DNA of 64,000 nt. It comes from Elymus sibiricus. Taxonomy: Eukaryota > Streptophyta > Magnoliopsida > Poales > Poaceae. The notes beneath the pieces are model-generated. The model made no database searches, was not told the origin of the DNA, and worked only from the letters and a program-made list of their open reading frames with translations. Within the stretch, counting starts at the first letter, position 1. The number at the start of each line of letters is the position of its first letter. Both the position numbers and the translations under genes were made by a program. The stretch covers positions 541,302,222 to 541,366,221 of the forward strand of contig CM077667.1 of NCBI GenBank assembly GCA_039707655.1. The letters are read 5' to 3'. Positions 1 through 9,892 of this stretch are shown here, piece by piece.

Positions 1-390
1 CACCCCCTTGCCGACGCTTCCGTCAGCAATGCATCCATGCCCCCTCCGCCCCCAACACTTCCAGTCGATTGGCGACACTCCTGACTCCTCCCAAATGGTC
101 GGATTGAGCCGTCAGGGGTCGCCGCCGCCGATTCAAAGTGTGCAACGACCCCGAGCACGTATCGGCACCCCCCCTCCCACCGTCGAAGAAGAAGAAGAAG
201 AAGAAGAAGTGGGGCATGGGTTTCTAAGATAAAAGGAATGAGACAGATCGCCGGTGCTGGATCAGCTCCTTCCAGGCGGCAAAGGAGGCAGCGAGGACCT
301 ACGATGCGTAGGTTGTCTGCCTCCACGGCAGCCAACGAAGATAAAGTTTCCCCTCGGCGGTAGCAAAGTCCTGTAGTTCATCGTCGTCGA

Positions 391-650
391 CCCTCGAGTA
401 GTCTCCCGCCTTGAGCTACAGGAGAATCGGGAGGCCTTTGAGTGGATCAAGGCGACGCGTGCCGACGATATATACATGGTTGAGCTCCATCGGAATCATC
501 CAGACCTCTTCGCCAAGGAGCGACGGGTCCTTCAGCTGCACAAGAAAGGCGAGGCCGACCCATCCGGTAGGGAGGGGGGGGGTCGACGATGAGGCCGGAC
601 CGGAAGTGATCGATCTTTCGTCCAGCGACTCCGGCAGCATGGAAGATTAG
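391..650 (+). pseudogene. degenerate ORF remnant, unknown family
   Basis: A coding-like stretch runs in one frame from about 391 (containing EAFEWIKATRADD, then LFAKERRVLQLHKKGEAD). It continues in another frame after a run of G residues near 573-583, ending VIDLSSSDSGSMED and a stop at 648-650. The frame change at a homopolymer suggests a frameshifted copy of a longer ORF. The acidic serine-rich tail resembles the end of the acidic ORF at 39486-39983 (EIIDISDKE), so both may belong to a transposon-associated grass ORF family; that link is inference from one short tail. The bases before it (1-390) contain a (GAA)n run at about 185-209 and nothing else I can support. Bases 660-1065 are AT-rich with repeated 'ttaagag..tcggctaagaaccg' units and no gene. 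Confidence 0.3.
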
Positions 651-1081
651 TTATTTAATTTAAGTTCGAATCAAGTAGTTTCAGTTGAGTAGCTTAAGTT
701 AATGTTAACGAAATGTATCGAATTGTGCTACGTGTGTTTTAATTTGTGTTTCAATTGATGTTTGAAACGAATTTGTTTGCAAAGGATTTTAGGGAGTAAA
801 ATTTAAGAGTTTGGCTAAGAACCGTTTTTATTTAACTAGAAGAAGATGGGAGTTAAATTTAAGAGCTCGGCTAAGAACCGGTTTTATTTAACTTCAAGAA
901 TATAGGGAGTTAAGATTTGAGGGGCCGTTTGAGAGGGTAAATTATAAAGGGTCGGCTAGAGATGCTCTTAGCGGCGACACAAAATGGAAAAAAAATGAAA
1001 CGGCCGGACGGGCTGATACTTTGTGGGAGGGAGGGCCCAACATGAGACAGAAAGGAGAAAGGAGCAAAAGGGAAAGACGGA

Positions 1082-1679
1082 CACTTGTGCGTTTATTACA
1101 AATTATATGCAAGAATTGGAATTGCTACAACAGCCAGTGGGCGTTAGTCCCATGGGGCTGCGCCGTCAGGTGCGCGGATGGATTCCTCCTCCTCCAGGAA
1201 GTATAAAAGGCAATGTAGATGCGGCGATTTCTGCTGACAAGAAGTGGAGTGCGGCAGCAGCTATCTTCAGGTCTGAATCTGGGGAGTTCATGGGGGCTTC
1301 GGCCCTAGTTATGCATGGGGTTCATGACCCTGCATGTGTTGAAGCAATCGCCTGCAGAGAAGCGTTATGTTTAGCTCAAGATCAAGGTGCTACATCAGTG
1401 TTGATTGCCTCAGATTGTCAAGGAGTGATTCGAAGTATAGAAGAAGGAAGCCGTGGAGAAAATGCCATGATTATAAGGGAAATTTCTGATCTGAGAAGGA
1501 CAGTTCCAAGAGCTGTCTTCAAACATGAATTTAGGGATTCCAATGTTGATGCTCATAGTTTAGCTAAGTACTCTTTAAGTCTTAGTCCGGGCCGCCATGT
1601 GTGGCTTTTGGAGCCCCCAGGCTGTGTAAGCAGAACCATTATTTAATCAAGTCCGGGTGTGTTTCTCAAAAAAAAAAAA
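1082..1679 (+). mobile_element. 5'-truncated LINE insertion with target-site duplication
   Basis: The insertion is about 600 bp. It ends in a poly(A) run (about 1668-1679) and is bracketed by a direct repeat. The repeat gggaaagacgga occurs at 1070-1081 and again at 1680-1691, and may extend to 16 nt if the preceding A residues are counted. The interior encodes an RNase H domain, which lies at the C-terminal end of many plant LINE pol proteins. Poly(A) tail, 5' truncation and a TSD over 10 bp together are the hallmark of target-primed reverse transcription. The reverse transcriptase and endonuclease parts are absent. Confidence 0.85.
1083..1646 (+). pseudogene. LINE-derived RNase H domain (C-terminal pol fragment)
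   Basis: The open frame is uninterrupted through the LINE. It shows the plant LINE RNase H signature: W.PPPPGSIKGNVDAA at the start, then EAIACREALCLAQDQG, LIASDCQGVI, and NVDAHSLAKYS near the end. The four acidic catalytic positions expected of RNase H (D in NVDAA, E in the C-E-A helix, D in ASDC, D in NVDAH) are all visible. An upstream ATG at 1023 lies in the flanking DNA outside the insertion, so the longer 207-codon frame is a chance fusion across the junction. I regard this as the surviving end of a dead LINE pol. Domesticated single-domain RNase H genes exist in plants, but the TSD and poly(A) tail argue against one here. Confidence 0.75.
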
Positions 1680-1951
1680 GGGAAAGACGGAAAGAGAAAC
1701 GGCGAGGACGATCCTTTTCTCCCTAGCCTAGGATCCCCATCCAACCAACCAGCATCCTCTCATTCCCTTTTTAACTTTCACCATGCAAGATAAGTAATAA
1801 TTTGGAATATCGACGCATAGGTGATAGTAATAGGCAAGCGTGATCACACATTCCATATGTTTCCATTCACATATGGAAACACGGCCAGTATGTATGGAAG
1901 GGAGGAAAACCACATTGACTCCGGGCTTGGCTGTATACCATCTGTCCTGTC

Positions 1952-2011
<60 letters not shown>
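1952..2011 (+). repeat. (CT)n microsatellite in the 5' leader of the DUF1635 gene
   Basis: About 29 perfect CT units lie 110 bp upstream of the start codon at 2121. Pyrimidine-rich leaders and promoters of this kind are common in grasses. Any regulatory role is inference. No convincing TATA box was picked out between 1692 and 2120. Confidence 0.95.
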
Positions 2012-2015
<4 letters not shown>

Positions 2016-2120
2016 CTACCGACCTCTGCAGCTTCCTTTTTATTTAGTCACCATGTCTTGTTCTTCTTCTTCTTCTTTTGCCACAAGGCAGATCATTGGA
2101 GGTGACGAGAGCAGAGATCA

Positions 2121-3062
2121 ATGGCGATGGACCAAGAGCTGCCGCTTGGGCTCGGGGAGTTCTCCATCACCATGGACGCGTCGTCCCTCGCCTCCCTCTG
2201 GCCGCCCACGCCGCTGCTCCCGCCGGATCTCCATTCCACTTACCAAGAGCAAGAGGTTCGCCATATCCTACTTCTTCTCTCTGCATTCTTCTCCGTCGAT
2301 TCTTTCAAGCCTTGTTGATTCTCTTCTCTGAATCCAGACGTGAGATCCTGTGTAATCATGTTCCTCCATAGATCTTGGGCAAACATTGAAGCTCCATTTT
2401 CCAGTGCCTAGAGAGTCATCTTCCATTTGATGCGATTTTTTTTTTTTTTGCTTAATCTTTGTCGCTGTGTCGTGGCATGGCAGGGCGTGGAGGAGGTGAG
2501 GCGGAGGCTGGCCGCGGCAACGGCAGAGCTGGAGGCGGTGAGGGAGGAGGTGCGCCGCAAGGAGCAGAGCATCGCCGCCCTGGTGGAGCTCGTGAGCCGC
2601 ACGGCCGAGGAGCGTGACCAGCTCCGGCAGCACCTTCTGCTGGCCCGCGAGCTGGCGGCCGCGACTACGTCAAGCAGCAGCGACTCAGGCCAGAGCCTCC
2701 CACCCTTCTCCCCGCCGGTCGTCGATCATCCCACCTTGGGCACCTTGCTCGAGGCCAGCTCTGCAGCCATCTTAGTCGAGGACAGGAGCACAGCCATGGC
2801 CAATGACGACAGAAGGACACCCGTTGCTATCGACGACGACAGGACCACGGTGGTGCTCGAGCAGCTAGCGGCCAAGAGGCCGCTGCCGCAGCGAGGGCGG
2901 CTGCTGCAGGCGGTAATGGAGGCAGGGCCGCTGCTGGAGAGCCTGCTGGTGGCAGGGCCGGTGCCGCAGTGGCGCAACCCGCCGCCAGTGCAGCCAGTAC
3001 CCAGCCCCATCATATCGGCGCCTTCAGGCTCTCGTGCTCCCATGGGTTGGGGGCCATGGTAG
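2121..3062 (+). CDS. DUF1635 family protein, two exons
   Basis: The exons are 2121-2255 and 2484-3062 (GT at 2256, AG at 2482-2483, phase 0), giving 236 residues. The first exon encodes a short acidic N-terminus with SLASLWPP and ends in YQEQE. The second continues GVEEVRRRLAAATAELEAV and RTAEERDQLRQHLLLARE, a heptad-like coiled coil over roughly residues 42-105. The C-terminus carries the conserved family motif (LLQAVMEAGPLLESLLVAGP followed by PQWRNPPP) near residues 185-220. This architecture is that of plant DUF1635 (PF07795) proteins, whose biochemical role is not established. No signal peptide or membrane segment is visible. The start is the first ATG after the CT-rich leader and gives MAMDQELPLGLGEF; an internal Met 17 codons later is less likely. 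The gene converges on MON1, with 503 bp between the two stop codons. Assignment to the family is confident; function is unknown. Confidence 0.85.
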
Positions 3063-3565
3063 CAGCTCTTCTCATTTTCTACTCGTCGACGATAATTGAA
3101 ACTGGTGTATTTTCAGACTTATCTGGCACCAATTATATACCATCAAAAAAGAAACCAAGGTGCCAGCTACTATGAAAAGTTCTGTAATATTTTTAGACTA
3201 AACTTTTCTGAATTGATTGAACATACAGAAGAAAAGAAAAGAAAAATACTTCAAATCTATATATATGTGATGTAATGCTGATTCCATGGGGAATTAGGAG
3301 GTTACAGGCCGCAGAAACGAGAAGCGGCACCCGGTCGCATCGACAAGATAGAGGGAAAACCAATTATTGGCTTGAACTTGTCTTGAACAATGATCATCAT
3401 GAATAAAACAGGCCACGTTTGTGAATGTTACAGAGACAAACCTCATACATCTCCCCAACAGTGATGGTATTGCCTGTGTCGGTATGATAAGTACATGAAT
3501 CATGAAAACATTCGACGGAAGAGGCAAAAAAGAAAAGTACATGAATTTACATACAAGACAAAATA
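3063..3565. other. convergent intergenic region / shared 3' UTRs
   Basis: This lies between the DUF1635 stop (3062) and the MON1 stop (3566). It is AT-rich and must hold the 3' ends of both transcripts. No open frame, repeat or RNA gene was seen. Exact polyadenylation sites cannot be read from sequence alone. Confidence 0.6.
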
Positions 3566-6500
3566 TCACCAGGCAATGGTGCTTTCTCCGTATATGAACA
3601 CTCTGTCTTCTAAATCCCTGATCCACTGGCATACTCTGTTGCATATCTTGATCGCTTGCGTCTGCAAAATGCGTGTACTCAAAGTAAGATCAATCAGGTT
3701 ATTACAGAGAGATAAATGATGGATTTGACAGTATTGCTGAACTGTTTGTGGCAAATGCCAACCTTGTCGGCCAGTGGACTGAAGGCTGCGTACAGCTCAA
3801 AATCCTGGGTTATCCAGCAAAGCATAACTGCAACAAAAGGGAAATCATGTAACAAAGTAACTGTGACACACATAGGCAAATAGGAAATAGCATCACACTT
3901 GAGCTAGTAAAATTTGAGAAAATCCATTACTCCTAGGACATCAATGCCACAGAACCACAACTGCAGCAAGCAATGACATATCTTGTGCCTCATAACAGCT
4001 AACAGCTCATATCCCTATGGGTATGTGTCTATGTGAGCAGAATGGATGGTACTACTGAATGGTTTTAGGTCTTTGAATTAAGTGGTTCCAATTAAACGTA
4101 AAATAGAAAAGCATACTACAGATGTGCCTGTATTTGTAAACATTCAAAAACTAGTCTTGCAGAAAAGATACAAGATATTAGTTCCCTGCATACTATATGC
4201 CCTCATCGTTTCAGCACAGTGCTTCGTAAATAGCTATGCTTGCACAAGTTGAGATCGCATAATTGTGTCATGTGAATGAGAAAAATATGCGTGGGTCTTA
4301 GAATCATGTAGCAACTAGAATAAAAAGTACTAGTTTCATCTTTCTCGAAGGTAGAACATGACATCAAATGGTCACAACTTTCGTCCCTATAACAGGGTAC
4401 AGATACAACAATGGTCAAACTAAAATCTTACTATATAGTTTGTAGTTCAACTATACTCCCAGACACTAACATATGCCACGACATGAGTGGAGCTTGATCA
4501 AATCTGTCTTTATTATTCTGCAAATTCAGCAGTTTATACATCCCTTTGTTTCCAGACAAATGATTTGATGCGATGATATCTAGATCCCAATGGCATCTTA
4601 TTTGTGGCTAATTGGCTATCAGAGCAGCAAAATACACTAAGAACGATTTGCATATTTCTATAGTTGCTATCTACACATTATATAAGAAGCACTATAACTG
4701 GAGGAATCAACTAACTGAAACAATCCAACAAAAAATTCTAAACACAAGGGAGTAAGTTGTGGAGTGCTTGTGTAACTCACCATAATCCTCATTTCTTCTG
4801 AATTGAGTTTTGTGCGGACCAGTTGCTTTATCATGCATGGAAGCATAAACCTTTTGATATGCCTTGTACAATCTGCACACAACTGGTTTTCTCTCAAAGA
4901 CGGTTCACTAATACAGAAGTAAATAATACTGACATCAATTTTCAATACCTCTTCTGTTGCTTCGGATTTCTAATGGGCAAGGCAAACTCAGACGATATAT
5001 ACTGGTCAAGATAGACACTTTTGTATATAAAATGCCAAAGTCCAGCTGGTCCACCAATTGCCTCATCAGAAGACAAGGGTTGAGAATTTAGGCCTTGAGA
5101 AGACTGTGTAGGAGCTGATGTAGATTGAGAAGCAGGATCAATGGGGACATCTTCAACACGCAGTACATTCTCATGCAAGGACCTTTGGACTTCGAGAAGG
5201 ACATTTGATTTCAATAGAACATCCTGAATGCGGGCCCTAGACATCATTGACAAAAGAATAGTTTTCTCAGTTCCATATACTCCCTCCGTTCCTAAATATT
5301 TGTCTTTGTAGAGATTTCACTACGGACTACATACGGATGTATATAGACATAATTTAGAGTGTAGATTCATCCATTTTGCTCTGTATGTAGTCCGTGGTTG
5401 AATCTTTAAAAAGACAAATATTTAGGAACAGAGGGAGTACATATTAGGCAGCATTCACTCAGTGTCTTGTGAAATTTTAACCAAGTCTTAGACGGTTTAT
5501 TGTGTAGCTCACCTTGAATCTTTCAAATCATAAAAGGCATCTGATCTTGGAGTAAGAAGAGTCAAGTAAGTATTTTCCTGCCATGGAGAAAAGATAAGTT
5601 CATATAATAAACTAACTTTCTCAAAACTAAACTAATAAATAAAATTTGATCAACACTTCATATAAACTTCTACAGGTTTCCATCTGTGCCAGACATGCAT
5701 CATAATTCTCATAATGAGGATATTGCCGGCACATTGAAGTGAACATGCATATTCAGATGCACCTATTTTACTCACATCAAAAAAATGAACATAAGCATAT
5801 AGGAAGGCCATAGGATTGTATCTTGGCAAGCATATGGGTGAAAAAGACTCCGAAGTCCTGCGTTAAACAGACAAATCTTGTAAGATGCTTGTAGGTCAAG
5901 GTTTTTCATTTCAGATAGTATGTGGTGATTACCTAAAAGATTCGGAGGACAATATGAAATTTGCAAGTAGTAATATATCATCAGGATGCAAAGTTGCCTT
6001 CTGTGCTCCCACAAGACTAATAACCTGAAAATTAACCAAGATCGTAGCTCTCAGAAAGATGAACGCACAGGAATAACAAAAATAAAAGATTTATGTTATC
6101 CATCTTCATAGACTTGCAAAGTTGCCATCATAAGTGTAATATTCGACAATGGCCAAAGTTCTGTTTCTCGTGATGGGATGGTAGACACAATTGGCAAGAA
6201 GCACATAATAACTAACATTAGCATGAGCAAGGAGCAATCCATATTGGTATTGGTACCATTTGTCAAGCTACAGAACACAGAAGTCGTTGAGTCTACTGGA
6301 GAGATCGAAAACATATGATACCAAAGAATAAAAATGGCAATCTTTCTACAGAATTATCAGAAATGTGGCATATCAGCTTGGATATGGTGAAAGACACAAC
6401 TGATTGACTGACGATAAAGTAAGATTTATGATACTGTTGTATGAACCTTTAGAAAGGTGAAGTGGCATCTAAAATGTACTGAGTAACTATAATATATTTT

Positions 6501-9067
6501 AGCACATAGGCAGGATTCCAGCACAGTATGATTAAAGAGTCAAATGAACTAAGTAGCAAATTGGAAGTTCTGACAGGAAATTGGACAAACCTGAAATTAA
6601 ATAAGAATGTAGCGCTCACAAAGATAAACATAGTGGACTATGGAAAATAAATGATTTACATTAAATAACTTCAAACACTAGCAACCACAGGTGGAATATT
6701 TGACATGGATAAAGTTTGGTGCCTTGTGATGCGATGCCAGAAGCATACAATAACAAATAATAGCACTAGAAGGAGGAATCTAAATGGTACTGGCACCCTT
6801 TGTCAAGCTACAGAGAACAAAAAACCGTACACTATTGGAGAAAGGCCATTAACTCTACAAAGAGATCAAAGATTCTAATACGGTGATACCAAAGAACACA
6901 AATGGCAAGCTTTCTACAGAAGTTCTCAGAAATGTGGAATCCCACTTTGGATATGGTAAAAGACGTAACTGACTGACAGACTGATGATAAAGTAAGTTTT
7001 ATGCCCATGTTATATGAAGCTTTAGAAAGTTCGAGTGGCACCTAAAAGAGTGTTCAGAAGTAACTATAATAGGAAAAATGTTACATCTTACCAAATAAGT
7101 ATGACTTTAGTAAAGTAAGATGAAAAGGTCAAATGTGGTTAGTATCAAAATGGAGGTCATGGCAGCAAATTGGACAAACCTTGTGATCACACATCAACAG
7201 TGCAAACAGAACTCCCGAATCAGCAATGTCCTGCAAAACTGCACTGGCAGCCTGTCTTGTTGCTTGGGCAAGGGGAAGGCATGTGTATGCATGAAGAAAT
7301 GTAGCAGGATTCCTGTAGAATGGTTCAACAAGATTTCAATTAAGTACTAAAGTCCAAAATGTATTAAGATGGGATCCATAGAAAGGAAAAGGAAACAAGC
7401 TAACCAGCTGAATGCACGTATAAGAGATAGGAAAACCGCATCTGTGCCACCTAGAAGTGGTGCCATATCAAATTTGGGATTCTTCTCAAAGCACCTGTTG
7501 ACCGACTTTGTCAAAATAAGCAACATCTGCAAATTTGTGTTTTCAGATAGAGAAATCAGCATAAGAATGGAAAAGCAAGACTGTAAAATAATTACAATAA
7601 AAATACAAGAAACTCAAATGTGTTAAGATGAATGCAACAGTGGAAGCACCTGACCATACATGAGCTCTAGTTGGCCCCTCAATCCTTCAAACGTCTCTTC
7701 AGTGCAACTTATACAAACTAAATATATGGGACCTTTGACAAGGAAAACTATCTGAAAGAACAGTGTAACTCAACTTAGAATACATAAAAGGGTTTTCCGG
7801 TGAAATGCCCATGTTAGTGGTGCCTGATTGTTCAGGCGCGTGCATTGTCCTTCAGAAGTAAGATGAAAATAACAGGGTATATTTGGACAAGGAGGGCCAT
7901 CTGACCTGATGTTTTCCAGCTCTCACAAATTTGATATGATCACCACTGGATAAAAACGAAAAAAACACCAAGAGTAAATTTCAGTACAGCCCAAAGAAAA
8001 GGGTTAAGGACACTAATCATTGCAATCAGCGAAAGCAGAAAGGCATACCTGTTCTCAACAAAAGAAACAATCGCTTGCAGTGTGGCAGAAAACCCAGCTA
8101 ACCTGTGCTCATCTCCATACCTAGAAGTGGAACAAGACGAAGGAAATGTCATGTTATGGTTTTACCTGGGAAAATGCAGCAATTCCTGATAAACTCCATC
8201 ATGAATTCCTCTTTCTGAACTGATCTTACCTAGAGTATATTGGCTTGCCGGAATTGCTCAGAATGAAGAAATGCTTCTTCCTCTTCCTCCATGAAGCTGA
8301 ACCATCATCCTGGAACAATATGGATGGAACACATTCAGGGTGAGACGACACAAACACCTACACCTCCAGCGGTAGCAGCTACTATGGTGCATGCAAACTT
8401 GACTTGAATGCCACCCACGACACCGAAAAGGTAGTGGAAAACGAAAATTTGGAAATTATGTAGTGCAAGTTTGGTAGTTTTTAGATCCATAAATACATTT
8501 ACGAGTGAGCATGGATATGTATCATCACTGAAGCTAAAGCTACTTGATAATAATGTCAGCGCGCCGCATCCAAATTACTAAATGAAGAATGAATTGAGGG
8601 GTGAATAATCCATGATTTGATGATTGAAATAGCTCAAGAGACGAGAACACAGAGCGTGGAGCTGGGCAGACCTCGTCGGCGTGCTTCTTGCCGCGCGCCC
8701 AGTCCTCGGCGCCGGGGGCGAGGGTCGGGGCGGGGTCGGGGTCCTCGATGCCGGCGCCGGCGCCGGCGCTGGAGGCGACGCTGCTGCCTCGCTCGCCGGC
8801 GTAGCCGCTGCTGCTGGGGCTGGGCGGGCCGTCCTCCTCCTCCTCCTCGAGCCCCTCGAACTCGTCCCTCCGCCTGGACGCGGCCGTGCTGCTCCCGCCC
8901 CTGGACGCGGCCGTGACGTACCCCTCGTCGTCCTCGTCGTCCTCCTCCTCGGCGATCTCGTGGGCGGCGAAGTCCGCGGGCAGGTCGGCGGCGCGGAGGG
9001 AGAGCGCCGCCAGGGCCTCGCTGGCCGGGGCTTCGTCGGCGGCGGCCGGATCGGGGGCCGGATCCAT
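3566..9067 (-). CDS. MON1: vacuolar fusion protein MON1 homologue (SAND family), 14 exons
   Basis: Exons in transcript order: 9067-8672, 8309-8230, 8120-8049, 7945-7906, 7751-7650, 7526-7405, 7312-7180, 6024-5933, 5857-5776, 5577-5513, 5236-4949, 4872-4781, 3827-3763, 3661-3566. All introns are GT-AG and phases agree, giving 574 residues. Residues 1-132 are a low-complexity acidic N-terminus. The conserved part follows with [96 protein letters not shown] and [20 protein letters not shown], ending in GESTIAW. These are hallmarks of Mon1/SAND proteins, built from three longin domains. Mon1 pairs with Ccz1 as the guanine-nucleotide exchange factor for RAB7/RABG3 on late endosomes and is required for vacuolar and pollen-coat trafficking in plants. 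Length is close to plant homologues (about 580-610). No disabling change was seen. Introns hold a Stowaway MITE and a tandem duplication. Confidence 0.95.
5280..5437. mobile_element. Stowaway-type MITE in MON1 intron 10
   Basis: The unit is 158 bp with inverted ends: CTCCCTCCGTTCCTAAATAT at the left, and the reverse complement with one change at the right (TATTTAGGAACAGAGGGAG). TA flanks both sides. The sequence is typical of Triticeae Tc1/mariner-derived Stowaway MITEs. It lies wholly inside the intron, 43 bp upstream (in + coordinates) of the exon 11 acceptor, and disrupts no splice site. Confidence 0.9.
6021..7180. repeat. imperfect tandem duplication spanning MON1 intron 7
   Basis: Two diverged direct copies, about 6021-6590 and 6591-7178, share ordered blocks. 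One is cctgaaaattaaccaag versus cctgaaattaaataag at the start. Others are the gtcaagctacag, gataccaaagaa, atggcaa.ctttctacagaa, tttggatatgg and agtggca.ctaaaa segments. At the end, aaattggacaaacc closes both copies. One copy therefore starts at the acceptor side of the intron, and the donor-side motif occurs at the internal junction as well as at the real donor (7179). The intron (6025-7179) appears to have doubled in length by tandem duplication. Similarity was judged by eye at roughly 70-75 percent. Confidence 0.7.
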
Positions 9068-9610
9068 GGCCGCGGAGGGAGGGAGTGGGGCTAGTGGGGG
9101 AGAGGGGAGGGGGATGAGGAGGAGGTCGATCTGTCACCGCTCATCGGGTTAACCGGACGGACCGCTTGGTTTGACTTGACCGCTTGGTAGGAGCTTAAAT
9201 TACTGTGTTGGTAATTGTTGAGTTCATCTCTCTTGGCTAGATTTGGTTTCCAATAGTAGAGTTCATCTCTTGTTAGTTCAATTCATCATCAAATTTGATC
9301 ACAAAATGGAGAAGGAATACAATCCACTCCTCGGGTAATCTCCACCCTCTCTATTGCGCACATGCCGAAGGCGAACCGAAGTTGCTGCTGCTAGAGTTAT
9401 GTGTCGCTGTCGTCGGGACAATAAAGTTGAATCCAGGCACACCTACCAGGAAGTGCCCACCACGTCGATCTCAAGGGATACAAGATCCGGAGAAGAAGAT
9501 GAGTCGTTATGATCACACCTAGACGTTCGCCCCGAGTCGATGGAATATAGAAATCACCGTCATTGGTGTTGACGCACCATCAACCGACATGACCAACTAC
9601 CAAGCGAACT
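9068..9610. other. upstream region of MON1, no gene seen
   Basis: The first 70 bp are the GC-rich 5' leader of MON1. The remainder contains two loosely repeated 'gttcatctct' segments (about 9219-9275) and a stretch near 9330-9540 that looks like a decayed transposon fragment, but I cannot name it. No ORF with recognisable domains occurs on either strand. The MON1 promoter must lie here; no individual element is assigned. Confidence 0.5.
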
Positions 9611-9892
9611 GAGCATAACTCGGATGGTTGGGTTCCTTGTGGTGGAACCAACCCATCGTGGTTCAAGTCCTAGAGTTGCCATTGGTAGTCATTTTTTCTT
9701 GGATTTATTTCAAGCCTTCTGGTGATGTGCGTTCAGTGGGATAACACATTTCAGTCGATTACAAAGACGTTTGTGGGGAGCTTATCAATCTCAAGATGAC
9801 CAGCTCAATCTCTCGGATGTGCTCGTTGGGGTAAGGTGTGTGTACCTACGCTTATAGGGGTGAGTGTATGAGCGTTTGCAAGTGTTAAAAAA
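9611..9892 (+). mobile_element. Au-type SINE
   Basis: The 5' part is tRNA-like. An A-box-like segment (gagcataactcggatggttg) is followed about 35 bp later by a B box (ggttcaagtcc). The body includes tggatttatttca, gatgtgcgttcagtggga and ctctcggatgtgctc. The 3' end reads ggggtgagtgtatgagcg, then an A run at 9887-9892. This order of motifs matches the Au SINE family of Triticeae from memory. A clear target-site duplication was not found, so the insertion is probably old. The tRNA-like part is not a functional tRNA gene. Confidence 0.8.

Noticed and set aside
1023..1646. 207-codon ORF as a host RNase H gene
   Set aside because: The first 20 codons lie in flanking DNA outside a target-site duplication, and the rest ends in a poly(A) tail; it is a LINE fragment.
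8617..9152. Long open frames on the + strand and another on the - strand over MON1 exon 1
   Set aside because: They are shadows of the GC-rich first exon; only the frame starting at 9067 connects in phase to the conserved MON1 exons.
9611..9690. tRNA gene
   Set aside because: A- and B-box-like motifs are present, but the surrounding 280 bp match a SINE body with an A tail and no full cloverleaf is evident.
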